From Bolinopsis microptera (lineage: Eukaryota > Ctenophora > Tentaculata > Lobata > Bolinopsidae), in assembly GCF_026151205.1 (NCBI RefSeq), contig NC_087076.1:12757675-12821674 (forward strand): a stretch of 64,000 nucleotides of DNA. Reading direction: 5' to 3'. Under the pieces are notes generated by a model that worked only from the letters and a program-made list of their open reading frames with translations, had not been told where the DNA came from and did no database searches. Position numbers and translations under genes: made by a program. This document shows positions 15,154 through 28,330 of this stretch, in pieces. Within the stretch, counting starts at the first letter, position 1. The number at the start of each line of letters is the position of its first letter.

Positions 15154-15217
15154 GCTCTCTGTTAAAGTGACTGGGCACATTATGCTGCATGACGTGGAAC
15201 ATTCTCAGACAGAAACA

Positions 15218-15402
15218 GAGAGAGAGAGAGAGAGAGAGGGAGGGAGGGAGGGAGGGAGGGAGGGAGGGAGGGAGGGAGGGAGGGAGGGAGGGAGGGAGGG
15301 AGGGAGGGAGGGAGGGAGGGAGGGAGGGAGGGAGGGAGGGAGGGAGGGAGGGAGGGAGGGAGGGAGGGAGGGAGGGAGGGAGGGAGGGAGGGAGGGAGGG
15401 AG
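15218..15402. repeat. (GA)n then (GGGA)n array
   Basis: About 20 bp of GA dinucleotides leads into roughly 165 bp of GGGA tetranucleotides. Runs of three G every four bases could form G-quadruplexes on the plus strand. Confidence 0.97.
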
Positions 15403-16196
15403 GATTTATATATTTTCAAATCAGTATAATTAAGACGGTCGTCCCGCCAACTGTCGCGTGGTCTAGCGGGCCACTAACAATGGAGCTTTGAACACTACCC
15501 AAATAAGGGGTCTGGGGGTTTAAAATCAATCCTGATAATCAAAAAGTTCCCGATTTTAAAAGGTGTTTAAAAAAAGACATGTTTGCTCCCTCTCCCTCAC
15601 TTGCAAGAGTATAACATTAGCTCAAGTGTAGGGATTAGGGGCAGAGGTACATTATATATACATGTGGTATGAAGTGCACACATGAAGTGCGTGTAGTTCA
15701 GGAAGTGGACTGCACCTAATGGTACTACTTGTCCCCAACATACCGCGTACCTTTGTTGGCTGTGGACATATTATAATGGAGTTGTAATATATCACCGGGG
15801 GATATACATTATACCCCTCTCTCCCTCCCTCTCTCCCCCTCTCTCTCTGTCCAGACTGGCCGGTTAATCCAATCACCCTGTTATAGTGCCCAGACCTATC
15901 CTGCTAATTTGACCAGTGTGTGTTGCAACCGGTAAATATTGTGGGGCTTTTATGGTAAAGTGGTGTCGAGGAGGCCGGGGAATAAAAACAGAGCAACAAT
16001 GTTAAGTTTCCTAGAACAGAGAGGATTTAAAGATCAGCTTTAAAAAGAGCTTTTAACAATCTGTCAAATAAATGGTGGCTTTGTGCGCTTTTCCAAGAAA
16101 AGATTGTTCCAACAATATATCTCAATACGATTAACTGAAGCCTGAAACCAAACAGCGCCTCCAAAATGCACACGATACGAAATCGAGACCATTATG
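15403..16196. other. No gene seen
   Basis: Includes a CTCTCCCT-rich patch at about 15,815-15,850. Nothing coding was supported. Confidence 0.5.
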
Positions 16197-18238
16197 TTAA
16201 AGGACCAGTTAACTGAAAAAAAAGTTATCCTCATATTTTGACAGATTGTGACAAATAGTAAACTAAGCAACGAGTCGAAATTCCTAAATCTCTAACTGCT
16301 CTCTAACGCGTGTAAATAGCGTTTGTATTATTTTGGCGATGACGTCACGAAGTCCCTTGCGCGCGCAGAGGAGCCCGTGAGACTGTATTTTACAGGTAGA
16401 AAATGGACATAATACAATGTTTTTCCCCGAATAACTCGAAAAGTAAGTAATTTAGGGTACATGTTGCTTCATAAGTTGTATATAAACATGGCCATTCTGC
16501 ACAATTTGCACACATTCAAAAACCTTTAGGGCCTTCATAGCCCAATTTACCAGATACCCATAGTTTTGCATGATTTCTGGAACCGAAAATCAGTTTTTCG
16601 CCAATAACTGAAAAAGTAAGCACTTTAAGGCATATGTTTGTTCGTAAGTCATATGTTAATATGCTAATTGCGGTTCTTTTGCACCCTGTCTAAAGACTCT
16701 ATCACAATCCTATCGAAAATGGGCTCAGCACCACGCCCAAAATGGTTTTTGGCGAATTTCTCGAAAAGTATGGATTTTAGGCCATGTGTTGCTCAATAAC
16801 TCCTATATAAACATGCATATGCGGCTTCGTTTAAGCCTATTTTGAAGTCTCTACGACCTTCAGAAGCAAGGGGTCGGTTACGTTATTGGGTCAATATGGG
16901 CGTGGCCCTCCTGGGTTTTCTCCACTGTCAAAAAAATGTCTTCAAACGAAAATCGTTTATTCATACCTTCGGGAAGGTCTGTGCAAAGTTTCGTTAGTAT
17001 CTGAACATTTGCAGGTTCATTTCCATAAATGTCCAAAAATGACTGGACTGCACAACTTTAGAGTTAACTTTAGAGAAACTCATAAGTCATTTATCTCAAA
17101 TTAAGCTGTCAGTGTCCATGATCAACCTGTGGCGACAATGTTTTACGTGAAATGTAAAAATCAGGAGTAATATAAAAAGTGTATTTTTAGATTAAAGTGC
17201 TAGCTAATAGTTTTAGAATTGTATTGATTAGCGTTGGTCGTTTAACCATCTAACAATCGATCGTGCCGTTATATATGGCCAAAGAATAATAGGGTCTTGG
17301 AAGTTCTATAGTTGTTCAGTGGGTCGATCGACTGAACACGTTTGCACTTGGTATTTAAATTTACCAGTTGTTTATTTATGTTATGTACCGATGATAATGC
17401 AATTAGGATAACAACTAGGTAAGCCGTAAGTCTAATTCAAAACACACCGCAGACCGTACACTCGAACTCCAATCTGTATTACTATTTGGTAGACCGGGTA
17501 TTTTGGCGGGAATTCTGTTCCCACGGCACTGTTCTGATAGAAGCTACTTCTACTGATGGTCCCAGAGGAACGGCCGTAAAGTAGCCAGACTTCTTGTCTC
17601 CTGTACTGGCTGACACATGTGGATTTAAGTTAGAAATTTCGCTATGCTATAAATATAATTGCTCTCGGAATTGAACAAACTCCTACTTATCTAGATCCTT
17701 TCTAAATTCGTTAGAGTTTCATGGACAGGGGAAAAATAATCGGTGCAGTCTCCCTGCTGGCTGCTTGTGTAATTAAGCAATGAAAACAATCCAAAATTAT
17801 CACATATGACATAAGAACTGTAATAGCAGAAACTTTCTAACTGTACATTCACCCGCCACTGTTCAAGAACCTATATCACTGTTTAAAATCATGACGTGAG
17901 CACTGTACATCCAATCAGCTATTCCTTTAGTTAGGATGATAGCCAAAACTATAAGGATTTTGGAGAACTAGGGTAATAGTCATAATTCTAAAATTTGAGT
18001 GAGTTACATGTGTTTTAATGACAACGATAAACATTTGCAACGTATTACGCTATGCCAGCGCGCACTGAGGGACTTCGTGACGTCACGAGGCCACAGCTTA
18101 TTATTGCAATAACACGCGTTACACGTACGCTAGAGAGTTGGTTCTTTCGGCGATACGATTCTTTACCAGTTTGTCACAGCTGATTTAAATCTTAGCCAAA
18201 TTGGAGACTACAAATTTTTCAGTTAACTGGTCCTTTAA
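16197..18238. mobile_element. TTAA-flanked non-autonomous transposon, 2.0 kb
   Basis: TTAA stands at both ends (16,197-16,200 and 18,235-18,238). Inside them are perfect terminal inverted repeats of about 20 bp starting AGGACCAGTTAACTGAAAAA. Weaker inverted similarity continues for about 170 bp and includes the shared block GTGACGTCACGAAGTCCCT (about 16,340 and inverted at about 18,080). TTAA targets with terminal inverted repeats are characteristic of the piggyBac superfamily. No transposase is seen, so the copy is non-autonomous. Its left third holds three diverged copies of a roughly 165-bp unit (see the next entry). Confidence 0.75.
16425..16900. repeat. Diverged ~165-bp repeats inside the TTAA element
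   Basis: Three related blocks begin near 16,430, 16,600 and 16,755. Each has a CTCGAAAAGTA-like start, then a TTTAGG...ATGTTGCT-like segment and a TATATAAACATG-like end. Divergence is high but the order of motifs is kept. Confidence 0.6.
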
Positions 18239-19759
18239 AGCAGAATGATAGGCAGAAAATCGGCGGTCGTTTAGTTAAATGTAGCATCAAAGAGAACGAA
18301 ATATTGAACTAAATGTTAGGAAGAGTACCGGCAGTGGAAAGAGCACTGTGATTCGTAGTACTAATCACAGCTGAATATAAACTGCATTACATAATATACT
18401 ATATAATATACTATATTATATAGTATACTATAATTACACAATATACTACATAATATACTATAATATTATATACTATATAATATACTATATAATATACTAT
18501 ATCTAATATTTATTATAGTTTACAGCATGATATATTCGCAGCAGCATCAAGGGAGATATTAACAAGGAGCGACCTATAGAAATACAAATACATTATGAAC
18601 GTAACATGAACTACAACAACGTACAGACTCAGCTAATATAACATCGAACAAGCTCACATAATACGGTAGGAACACTGGAGCTGGCTGGGGTAAGGGGAGC
18701 TATCTTACAAGTTGGTAAGAGGTTTATTGACGTGCTGTATTGAAGAACATGCTAAGGCGACATATTCATAAGCGTACAATAAAGGGAGGTAACTTGGTAA
18801 GGGAAGTGGTACTCAGAGAGCCACTATATTGGAGCTATATTATATATAGCACAGTGCAGTCTAGACAGGGAGTAGTGATAGGGCCGTGCCTTGGTCAAAT
18901 TTAGTGGAATAGAGGGTGCAGTCGGCATAATAATAATAATCATGCGTTGTAAGTTGTGGTGTATTTTTCTTACTGGGAATATAAGATGTATAGTGTATAC
19001 AATATGTAGTATGGTCAAGTACTCTTTGTATTCAATGTGTAGTGTGTACATTGTATCATAAATGTATAAGAATATGGCACAGCTTCCCATGCAATGTGGT
19101 ACAGTGTACACCCTAAATATGGTACACACAGTATGATACAGCGTGTGTTCTACACACAACGTGACTCCCCTGTTCCCAGTGTAATCCTGTTACTGACTAC
19201 TACTGACTATTAGTCACAATACACGTCTACTAGCAGACACTTGTCTACTTCCCCGCCCCCAGGGCCCACACTCTGATGCAATACTCTCAACTGCAATATA
19301 TTATACTGTTCTTACTTGTAATGCATGCGGAGTGTAATGCATGCGGAGTACATTGTAGCTCTGACTAGTAACGATTGAAAACTGAAAAGTGCCGAATAGA
19401 ACAAAACATTTTCAAATCTTGCTCACGTACTGCTAGTTCTAATTACGCTATTGTAGCCACTTAGTAAAACGGGACAATGATCAACAGTAGGTAAAACTAA
19501 CACAAGGTCTGGCCAGGACTTGTGAGTTAAATAAAAGCTACAATCAAGAGTTCAGTAGCTCAGGAACTAACCTAGTAAGTACCTTCAGTAGTAGTGAACT
19601 AACCTAGTAACCCCAATAAGGTAGCAGTGAACTGTACTTCAAATTTACTTTTGACGTACAATGTTAAAGAAGGTCGTTGGTGCTAGTGGAATCTGCTTAG
19701 ACAACAGTAACTGGGGTTCTGTACTGTTAGGCCACTATAAAGTAGACTATAAGGTATTA
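18239..19759. other. No gene seen; AT-rich repeat
   Basis: Holds an AT-rich repeat at about 18,385-18,520 (units like ATAATATACTATAT). Close to 19,730-19,759 the sequence resembles the 34-bp satellite found at 21,903, so the foldback element probably inserted at the edge of that satellite. Confidence 0.5.
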
Positions 19760-21887
19760 TTAAGGGGCATACACCAAAACAGTGGTTTGTGCCGTCCAGA
19801 CCAAATGACCTCATAGGCAGTTCAGTGACCTTCTAGCGCACCGTTTCCACACCAAAAAAAATTATTTTGAGAATACCCATTTTTGTAATCGAGCATTTCC
19901 TGGTTGAGAGTGCAATTTTCGGAAAAAATTATTTTGTGGTTGAGACGCTATAAGTTAATAATTTCTTGCGGTATCGGGTTGAAATTTTGCTTGCCGTTTA
20001 TTCACATTTATTTCAAGGTGTGTGTAAAATCTTGATATCGTATCTAAAAAGGCTGGTGTGTTATGAATTTTTAAAGTCAAAAAGCTAAAATTGTTCTTTT
20101 CAGGCTTATTTTAACAAAAAGACAGTCAGGGAAGATCGGATTGATTTGATGCTTGACATCAAATTGTTCTCTGAATTCTGGCGCAGTTTTTGATGCCCTC
20201 AAAAATGTTTTTACTCATTCAGCTTCAGATCTATTGGACCTCAAAGCCAAACAACAAATTTAGGCACATTTTTCGTTTTTAATATTTACTGATTTTTCTA
20301 AAATTTTGATAGGAATGTACTAGTGACTTTTTAAAGGGTGCAAAATAACCGCAACTAGCACATTTATATATGAGTTATGAACAAAAAAACACCCTAAAAT
20401 GCTTCCCTTTGAAGTTATGGGAGAAAATGTGATTTTTTATCTGCAAAGCCAAAAAATCACATTTTCTCCCATAACTTCAAAGGGAAGCATTTTAGGGTGT
20501 TTTGTTGTTCATAACTCATACAGGGTGGGCCAAAAGTCAGTACCCATACGTTGGCCTTTATAGCTCAGTCACTGAGTGCCCAATTTAAATACTTCTTTCT
20601 GGTATGACTTAGTACCACCACTGGTTCGAGGAATTTGTCAACTTGAAAAATATTCACGTTCATTTTTTTCTAATGGAGGTTCATTTTCACATTTATTTGA
20701 TAGTTTGAATAGTCGGATCAAGCTAAATGTTATTGAATTGTGTTTGGCCATTCGAATTACGTTTGTCCTGAAAGAATTAGAACTGTAGCTTCTCAGATGA
20801 CCGAGATATGAAGCATAACGAGCTTATTCATTACGTGTGATCAGGTGATTGGTTTACCTAATCACGTGATAAGGTGCCCCCGTTAACTACCCCGTTAAAC
20901 ATTATGGGAATTGTTAAGGGTGCCCAATTAAGGTGTCGTGTCACGGTGTCACATAATCACCCAGTCAATATTGTTAACGAGATACAAAAAATGCTTGATA
21001 ACTTCGTCATTTCTAATCCGATTTGCCTCATGTTTTCAGATCATATGCAACATTTGATAATCTACCGTCTCTGAAAAAATTAGGCGTTCAGCATGTTCAT
21101 AGAAAACAATATAGGTGTTTTAATATTGAATGGGCGTGGTCTAAAATATTCGAATTTTCAAATTTTGACGACGGAATCCTCGAACCAGTAAGTACAGTAT
21201 GCCATCTGCAAAGCAACAGCTCTCAAATATAAAACACGGCGGAGCTATTAAGGCCAACGTATGGGTACTGACTTTTGGCCCACCCTGTATATAAATGTGC
21301 TAGTTGCGGTTATTTTGCACCCTTCAAAAAGTCACTAGCACATTCCTATCAAAATTTTAGAAAAATCAGTAAATATTAAAAACGAAAAATGTGCCTAAAT
21401 TTGTTGTTTGGCTTTGAGGTCCAATAGATCTGAAGCTGAATAAGTAAAAACATTTTTGAGGGCATCAAAAACTGCGCCAGAATTCAGAGAACAATTTGAT
21501 GTCAAGCATCAAATCAATCCGATCTTCCCTGACTGTCTTTTTGTTAAAATAAGCCTGAAAAGGACAATTTTAGCTTTTTGACTTTAAAAAATCATAACAC
21601 ACCAGCCTTTTTAGATACGATATCAAGATTTTACACACACCTTGAAATAAATGTGAATAAACGGCGAGCAAAATTTCAACCCGATACCGCAAGAAATTAT
21701 TAACTTATAGCGTCTCAACCACAAAATAATTTTTTCCGAAAATTGCACTCTCAACCAGGAAATTCTCGATTACAAAAATGGGTATTCTCAAAATAATTTT
21801 TTTTGGTGTGGAAACGGTGCGCTAGAAGGTCACTGAACTGCCTATGAGGTCATTTGGTATGGACAGATTTGGTGTATGCCCCCTTAA
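19760..21887. mobile_element. Giant foldback TTAA-flanked element
   Basis: TTAA occurs at 19,760-19,763 and 21,884-21,887. Inside, GGGGCATACACCAAA on the left matches its complement on the right, which has one extra G. The whole left arm (19,764-20,438) is the inverted copy of the right arm (20,451-20,518 plus 21,290-21,883), about 660-675 bp each. The loop of about 12 nt lies at 20,439-20,450. The right arm is interrupted by a nested element (20,521-21,287). No transposase is seen. TTAA targeting suggests a piggyBac-type source; a foldback of this length is unusual. Confidence 0.85.
20521..21287. mobile_element. Nested TA-flanked transposon, 767 bp
   Basis: Terminal inverted repeats of about 45 bp, starting CAGGGTGGGCCAAAAGTC, differ by about one base. 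The element is flanked by TA at 20,519-20,520 and 21,288-21,289. Removing it and one TA restores the foldback arm of the host element exactly, which proves the insertion. A TA target is typical of the Tc1/mariner (IS630) superfamily. The interior has only short frames without transposase features, so the copy is non-autonomous. Confidence 0.88.
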
Positions 21888-21902
21888 GTAGTATATAGAC
21901 TA

Positions 21903-22112
21903 TAAGCCACTGTAAAGTATAGCTGAATATAAAATATAAGCCACTGTAAAGTATAGCTGAATATAAAATATAAGCCACTGTAAAGTATAGCTGAATATAA
22001 AATATAAGCCACTGTAAAGTATAGCTGAATATAAAATATAAGCCACTGTAAAGTATAGCTGAATATAAAATATAAGCCACTGTAAAGTATACCTGAATAT
22101 AAAATATAAGGT
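21903..22112. repeat. 34-bp satellite, six copies
   Basis: Near-identical tandem units of ACTGTAAAGTATAGCTGAAT plus ATAAAATATAAGCC, immediately right of the foldback element. As 34 is not a multiple of three, the open frames through it rotate and are not genes. Confidence 0.95.
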
Positions 22113-23277
22113 GCTATAAAGTAGACAATGTACTGTGAGGTACAATAAGCAGACTATACTACTACTAATAATAGACAATAAGTCACTGTAAAGTAGTTAA
22201 ATAGACAAGGGGAAGCTTCTAGAAAACCTTGCTATTTACCGCGGAGATCATCATCTAACTACAACACATGGCACATATTCTCTACTAACTGTCGTCTGAC
22301 TACTGACCAACTAGTACTATAGAACTACTATAGAACTAGTACTATAGAGTACAGGCTACTATACAGCTATTATAGATATTGTCTGCTTACAATCTTAACA
22401 TATTGACAAGGGAGCAGCAGCAGGGAGGGCAGGATAATGTAAAGTCTACCTGACAACACTGCCACACAGTAATATTAACTCTAACAACTCTAAATAGGCC
22501 AGACTCTTCCAACTTGTTAATACTGTACTACCGGCCCACTTTCCCGTCTACTTCACCAGACTCATAATTTGGGTATAAGACAGGGCATTTGCTGCTGCCT
22601 CCCCCGGCTAAAAACCTCTTCCTGACAGAGTTTCTGTGACTGTTCCTGTTCAGGGAGCGGTGAAGTGGTATGATGTCAGGGAGAAGAGCCGGTTATCTCT
22701 CTTTCTCTTTCTCTCTCTCTCTCTCTCTGCCCTGTCTTAACCACCTCTAACTAAGAATACTGAGGAGCTGTGTAAATATTCTAATACAGATATCAGCACG
22801 TTCTGGCATTCTTCAGTTATCAATTATGACAAGGTGAGATCCCCAGGTAAGGGGTGAGATCAGGCCTCTTTCCTAACCACGGAGGAGCGTATTTAGAAGA
22901 GGACTGGCGGCAAAGTGCCAGGGAAGTGCCGGGGACGAATCACTGGCGACACTTCGTAAAGGATCATCAACGGAGACACAAGGTAACGTCACGCACAACC
23001 AGCCTAGTCGTTGTAACTTACAAAGTGTTGTATCAATAAAATTGCGAGCCGAAAATAGAAGGCTGAGTGGTGATGTCACGTCTTGAGAACATTCCACAAC
23101 ACGATAATGGGTTGCATGCGGAGGGGTTGCATGGGACCACACCTTCTAGTTAACAAGTTCATTTTAAATCTTAGTTTTCAAAAGTTGCTGTTAACGCTGT
23201 GGAACTAGAATGTACAGGTATTAAAACCTGACCGAGTACATCAAACTTCCTCTTAACTTCTTCCTTAGCATATTCCA
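22113..23277. other. No secure gene; one exon-like segment
   Basis: A GC-richer segment at 22,864-22,981 is open on the plus strand (Asn-His-Gly-Gly-Ala-Tyr-Leu-Glu-Glu-Asp-Trp...). It sits between a weak acceptor (GAGATCAG) and a donor (AAG, then GTAACG). No family is recognised and I do not call it a gene. Confidence 0.4.
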
Positions 23278-23402
23278 GAATATGTGATTTGAAGCCAGAA
23301 GTCACGGACAAATATGCAACAATCCTGAGATGTGCAATCCCCGGAATCTGCAATCCTGTGCAACAACCAGGCTTCACCCACTGTGCAGTGTGTTCAGGTC
23401 CT
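23278..23402 (+). repeat. Interspersed repeat, copy 1
   Basis: A 125-bp segment identical, in inverse orientation, to 26,210-26,334. The flanks are unrelated. See copy 2. Confidence 0.9.
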
Positions 23403-24586
23403 GTGTTCAGATCCTGCATGAAAGTGATATGCAACGAAATTTGAAAGTTGACTTGAGGTACCCTCAAACCCACCATTTTTGGTAGCGTTTAAAATTTGAT
23501 TAGCAGGTTGTATAATCACGAAGATGAACCACAGTTAAAAGGTTGTCTCTTAGTTGGTCTTTAGACGAATAAATTAAAAGTGCAGCGGTCTCCAGACTCC
23601 GATGATCAACTATTTGGCAGAATATGGGCATTGGCAAGTAAATATTGATGATTTGAAGCAGTGTGTTTCCCCGTCTCCAATATGAGAATACTATATTTCC
23701 TGTCAGAACGGTTTCCTCAGGTTCAAACTAACGTCAATGGGTAAATATCCTAACTATCACATTAAATACCCTAAATATCACAGTAAATACCTTAAACATC
23801 ACTTCCGCAAATATCACACAAAGAAACGGATACAAGTATCACACGGTTGCTACAACAAGAAATCACGTCCAACAAAAAGAGCTCCACTAATGTAATAAGT
23901 ATGAAACGCACGGACGTGACACCACGATCCCACACAAGATGACTCCTGAGTAATAACACTACCAGAGAGAGCGGGGCTGACCAGGACAGTGTAATCTAAT
24001 TTACGAAAGAAGACATGAAGTGGCGGCGAGGATGGAAATTAATGAAATTTTATCAGAATATGTGAGAGTGAGTGTAGACGTGGGAACATCACCCCCCGTC
24101 CCCCTCCCTTACATCATCAGACAATTCTAATAGAATGCTTCGAACAGTATACAGATAATTTCAGCAATGGTAATTGTCTAGCTATAACTATAAGGATAGA
24201 CACCCTCGAAAAATGAATAAACTAATACAATAGATTAAACGCTATAAAAATGGTACAAATTTTAAAAACTGAGGTAAAAAATAAGAACATCACTAGACTG
24301 ATACTTTAAAACTCGGGAGAATTAAATCAGAAACGACGGACCTGCTGTAATCTTGGATGAAATTAAAACCGGACCAAATTAATTCCAGAATATTTGTACC
24401 TCTGGCGGTATTACATACGTCATGTACACTTACTGGCTCACTGGCTCACACATGTAGAACTGGAAATATGTGTCTGGCTCACTTTAGTCGGGTTATTGAA
24501 GTTTCACGGTAATTAATACGGCCCTGTAAAACGCGGTGAGGTTCCCTGTATTTAGAATCACTCGTCAGGAAGTTTGAGTTGGAGCG
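23403..24586. other. No gene seen
   Basis: AT-rich. A few short repeats (AAATATCACA type) lie near 23,750-23,820. Confidence 0.5.
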
Positions 24587-24870
24587 GCGTATATAGCTAC
24601 AGTAGCTACTGGAATATAGCGGCATATAGCTACAGAAGCTACTGGGATATAGCTACTGAAATAAAGCTACAGTAGCTACTGGAATATAGCGGCATATAGC
24701 TACAGAAGCTACTGGGATATAGCTACTGAAATAAAGCTACAGTAGCTACTGGAATATAGCAGCATATAGCTACTGGAATATAGCTAATGTAGCTACTGGA
24801 ATATAGCGGCATATAGCTACAGTAGCTACTGGAATATAGCGGGATGTAGCTACTGAAATATAGCTACTGG
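24587..24870. repeat. GATATAGCTACTG-type minisatellite
   Basis: Degenerate tandem units of TAGCTACAGTAGCTACTGG and AATATAGCGGCATATAGC. Two nearly identical blocks of about 75 bp lie at 24,608-24,760. Confidence 0.9.
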
Positions 24871-26209
24871 TAGATAGCTACTGATACTGTGATACTACTG
24901 GAATACCATCCTAAACCAAGAATCGCCACATCATCATGTCCTGACAGTGACACAAACAACACAACACTATGCTACATACCGGGAATATCTGTTCCACAAC
25001 CCAACAATGTGGCACACACAATACGCCTGTCCGGAGAGAGATCACAGAGAGCGGAGAGCTATCTCCCATCAACGGTTAAACTCAGAAATATTAAAAGAGC
25101 GTCGAGATAATTAGCGCAAGCCAGAAATGTTCCGGCAGCTTTGTTCAATGATAATCCATGTCATAATGAGAGGAAGAAAGGCTGAAAAGCTCAGATCCGA
25201 CCAGGCTGCTGATGAGTCCAGAATGTTCGGCAGCAGATCTGGCGGATCTACCCTGGCATTGTAACTTGCAGGGCAGGGAGAATATTGGATTGATAAATGG
25301 ATATATTAGAGCGTGCGGGAGAGAGAGATAGAGAGAGAGAGAGAGAGTACATTTTATTATATTGTCAGCGCTACACAATGAAGATGCCAGGATGAGTCAG
25401 CTAAATATTTTGTGTTCGACCAGTGTATCAACTGGAGCCAGCTGGTGTGAAATGCGGGATTGTGAGACACATGCCACAGCTTTTGTGGCATGGCATGTCT
25501 GGTAATATGCGGATTAAAAGCTGTGGAATGGGCAGCTGTGTACCATCCGTATTCACACTCAGACCTGAGTTTAGTCATTTTCCGATACGAGATTGGGGAC
25601 GGGTTCTATAAACAAACAACAAACAACAAACATAGGCAGCTGTGGACCTGTGGTATGGGGATACCCAGATGTTGTTGCATGACCCACCCTAACGGCTAAC
25701 CCTGCACTCTCTATCAGCTCTTTTCCGCAGACTTAATGTTAAACTTGTTGAGGTGGTGGTGGTGGTGGTGAGTTATTGGGTGAAACCAGCAACCGCCCAA
25801 CAATATAATCATTATAATATCCAGCGTCTAATGTTGGATGGAATACTAAAATGTCGGGATTGGATTGATCCAGATTTTTTAGTTTCACAGCGCTGGATAA
25901 CTGCCACCTGCACCGCTAATTACATGCCTCCATTTTCGCATCTTACATTCTTTGAATGTCTTGTGTTTCTTGGGAATATTTCCTGAGCTGTTAAAAATCT
26001 AAAATAAGATAATCATCAACAACAGATGATCTAATCACATAACGGTGGCCCACGTGTCAGCTACTGGAATGCGAACCAGTAACTTGATATGTTATCAGAT
26101 ATATTTCAGTGTAGGAATCCTCACAGCTCACACACCCCTTAAGAGAGTGTGTAGGATGTAGGATGTGTAATCCTACATCTCACACAACATTTAATGGAAT
26201 GTGATCTAT
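24871..26209. other. No gene seen
   Basis: Several medium-length open frames on both strands, none with a domain. A hairpin (arm GATGTAGGATG) lies at about 26,150-26,185. Confidence 0.45.
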
Positions 26210-26334
26210 AGGACCTGAACACACTGCACAGTGGGTGAAGCCTGGTTGTTGCACAGGATTGCAGATTCCGGGGATTGCACATCTCAGGATTGTTGCATAT
26301 TTGTCCGTGACTTCTGGCTTCAAATCACATATTC
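26210..26334 (-). repeat. Interspersed repeat, copy 2
   Basis: Inverse copy of 23,278-23,402 with no mismatch seen over 125 bp, about 2.8 kb away. Identity with unrelated flanks indicates a recent duplication, retroposition or gene conversion. No terminal repeats or tail were recognised. Confidence 0.9.
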
Positions 26335-26650
26335 TAAAATAATGACGGGGCCTAAAAAGGAGGAGGAAAAAGAGGGCCAAATTAATATAATATATAATTT
26401 ATGGTATAAACTACCTTCTATTGCGCCTTTTAAACTCCCCACCCCTCTAACATTGCTCAGAAACGTGCCCACCCCTCCATAATCTAACTGCCCCTAATGA
26501 GATGGCTACAACAACCTACACCAATATTGGGGGACCTCCAGGGTGTGACTGGTATTATGCATGTGTTCTATATGTAATAGGAGGGGAAAGTGGTTTATAA
26601 TGTGGGTAGCATGACGAGCCGTACGCGGCACATAAGGGGTGTAAATGGTT

Positions 26651-28053
<1,403 letters not shown>

Positions 28054-28167
28054 TTGGACGGTGTATATGTGTGAAGGTAGATTACTGCTAGATATACCAA
28101 ATATTTGTTTTTGGACGGTGTAGTATGTGTGTGAAGATAGATTGCTGCTAGATATACCAAATATTTG
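28054..28167. repeat. Direct duplication of about 58 bp
   Basis: Two copies of a segment starting TTTTGGACGGTGTA and ending CCAAATATTTGTT. The second copy ends in TTCAG, a possible splice acceptor absent from the first. Confidence 0.9.
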
Positions 28168-28172
28168 TTCAG

Positions 28173-28330
28173 TACAAACGAACTTCATTACGACAAAATT
28201 CTTGGCGATCTTTGTTGTTTCGGCAGCGCTGGCGGCGGCCACGCTAAAAGGCCGACTAATTAAAAAGCGGGCAGTGCAGCAGCCAGCTGTAATTAAACGA
28301 AATGATTATAATCCTCTGGATGTGGGCTAA
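28173..28330 (+). CDS. Candidate terminal exon of a small secreted-peptide precursor
   Basis: After an acceptor-like ATTTGTTCAG, an open frame runs to a TAA at 28,328-28,330. It encodes a hydrophobic stretch resembling a signal peptide (Phe-Leu-Ala-Ile-Phe-Val-Val-Ser-Ala-Ala-Leu-Ala-Ala-Ala), then Lys-Lys-Arg, a short spacer, Lys-Arg, and finally Asn-Asp-Tyr-Asn-Pro-Leu-Asp-Val-Gly before the stop. Dibasic sites and a terminal glycine, the usual amide donor, are the layout of neuropeptide precursors. The segment is GC-richer than its surroundings. No ATG is present, so an upstream exon would have to supply the start. It could be chance. Confidence 0.25.

Noticed and set aside
20576-20788. 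70-codon frame as a transposase fragment in the nested element
   Set aside because: No DDE/D motif or helix-turn-helix could be seen, and its size is within chance.
22630-22700. Cold-shock-like GAVKWYDV segment after an acceptor
   Set aside because: The following residues lack the Gly-Phe-Ile of a cold-shock domain and run straight into a CT repeat.
25145-25260. Open minus-strand segment in two frames near 25,200
   Set aside because: GC-richer but with no domain, and two frames are equally open.
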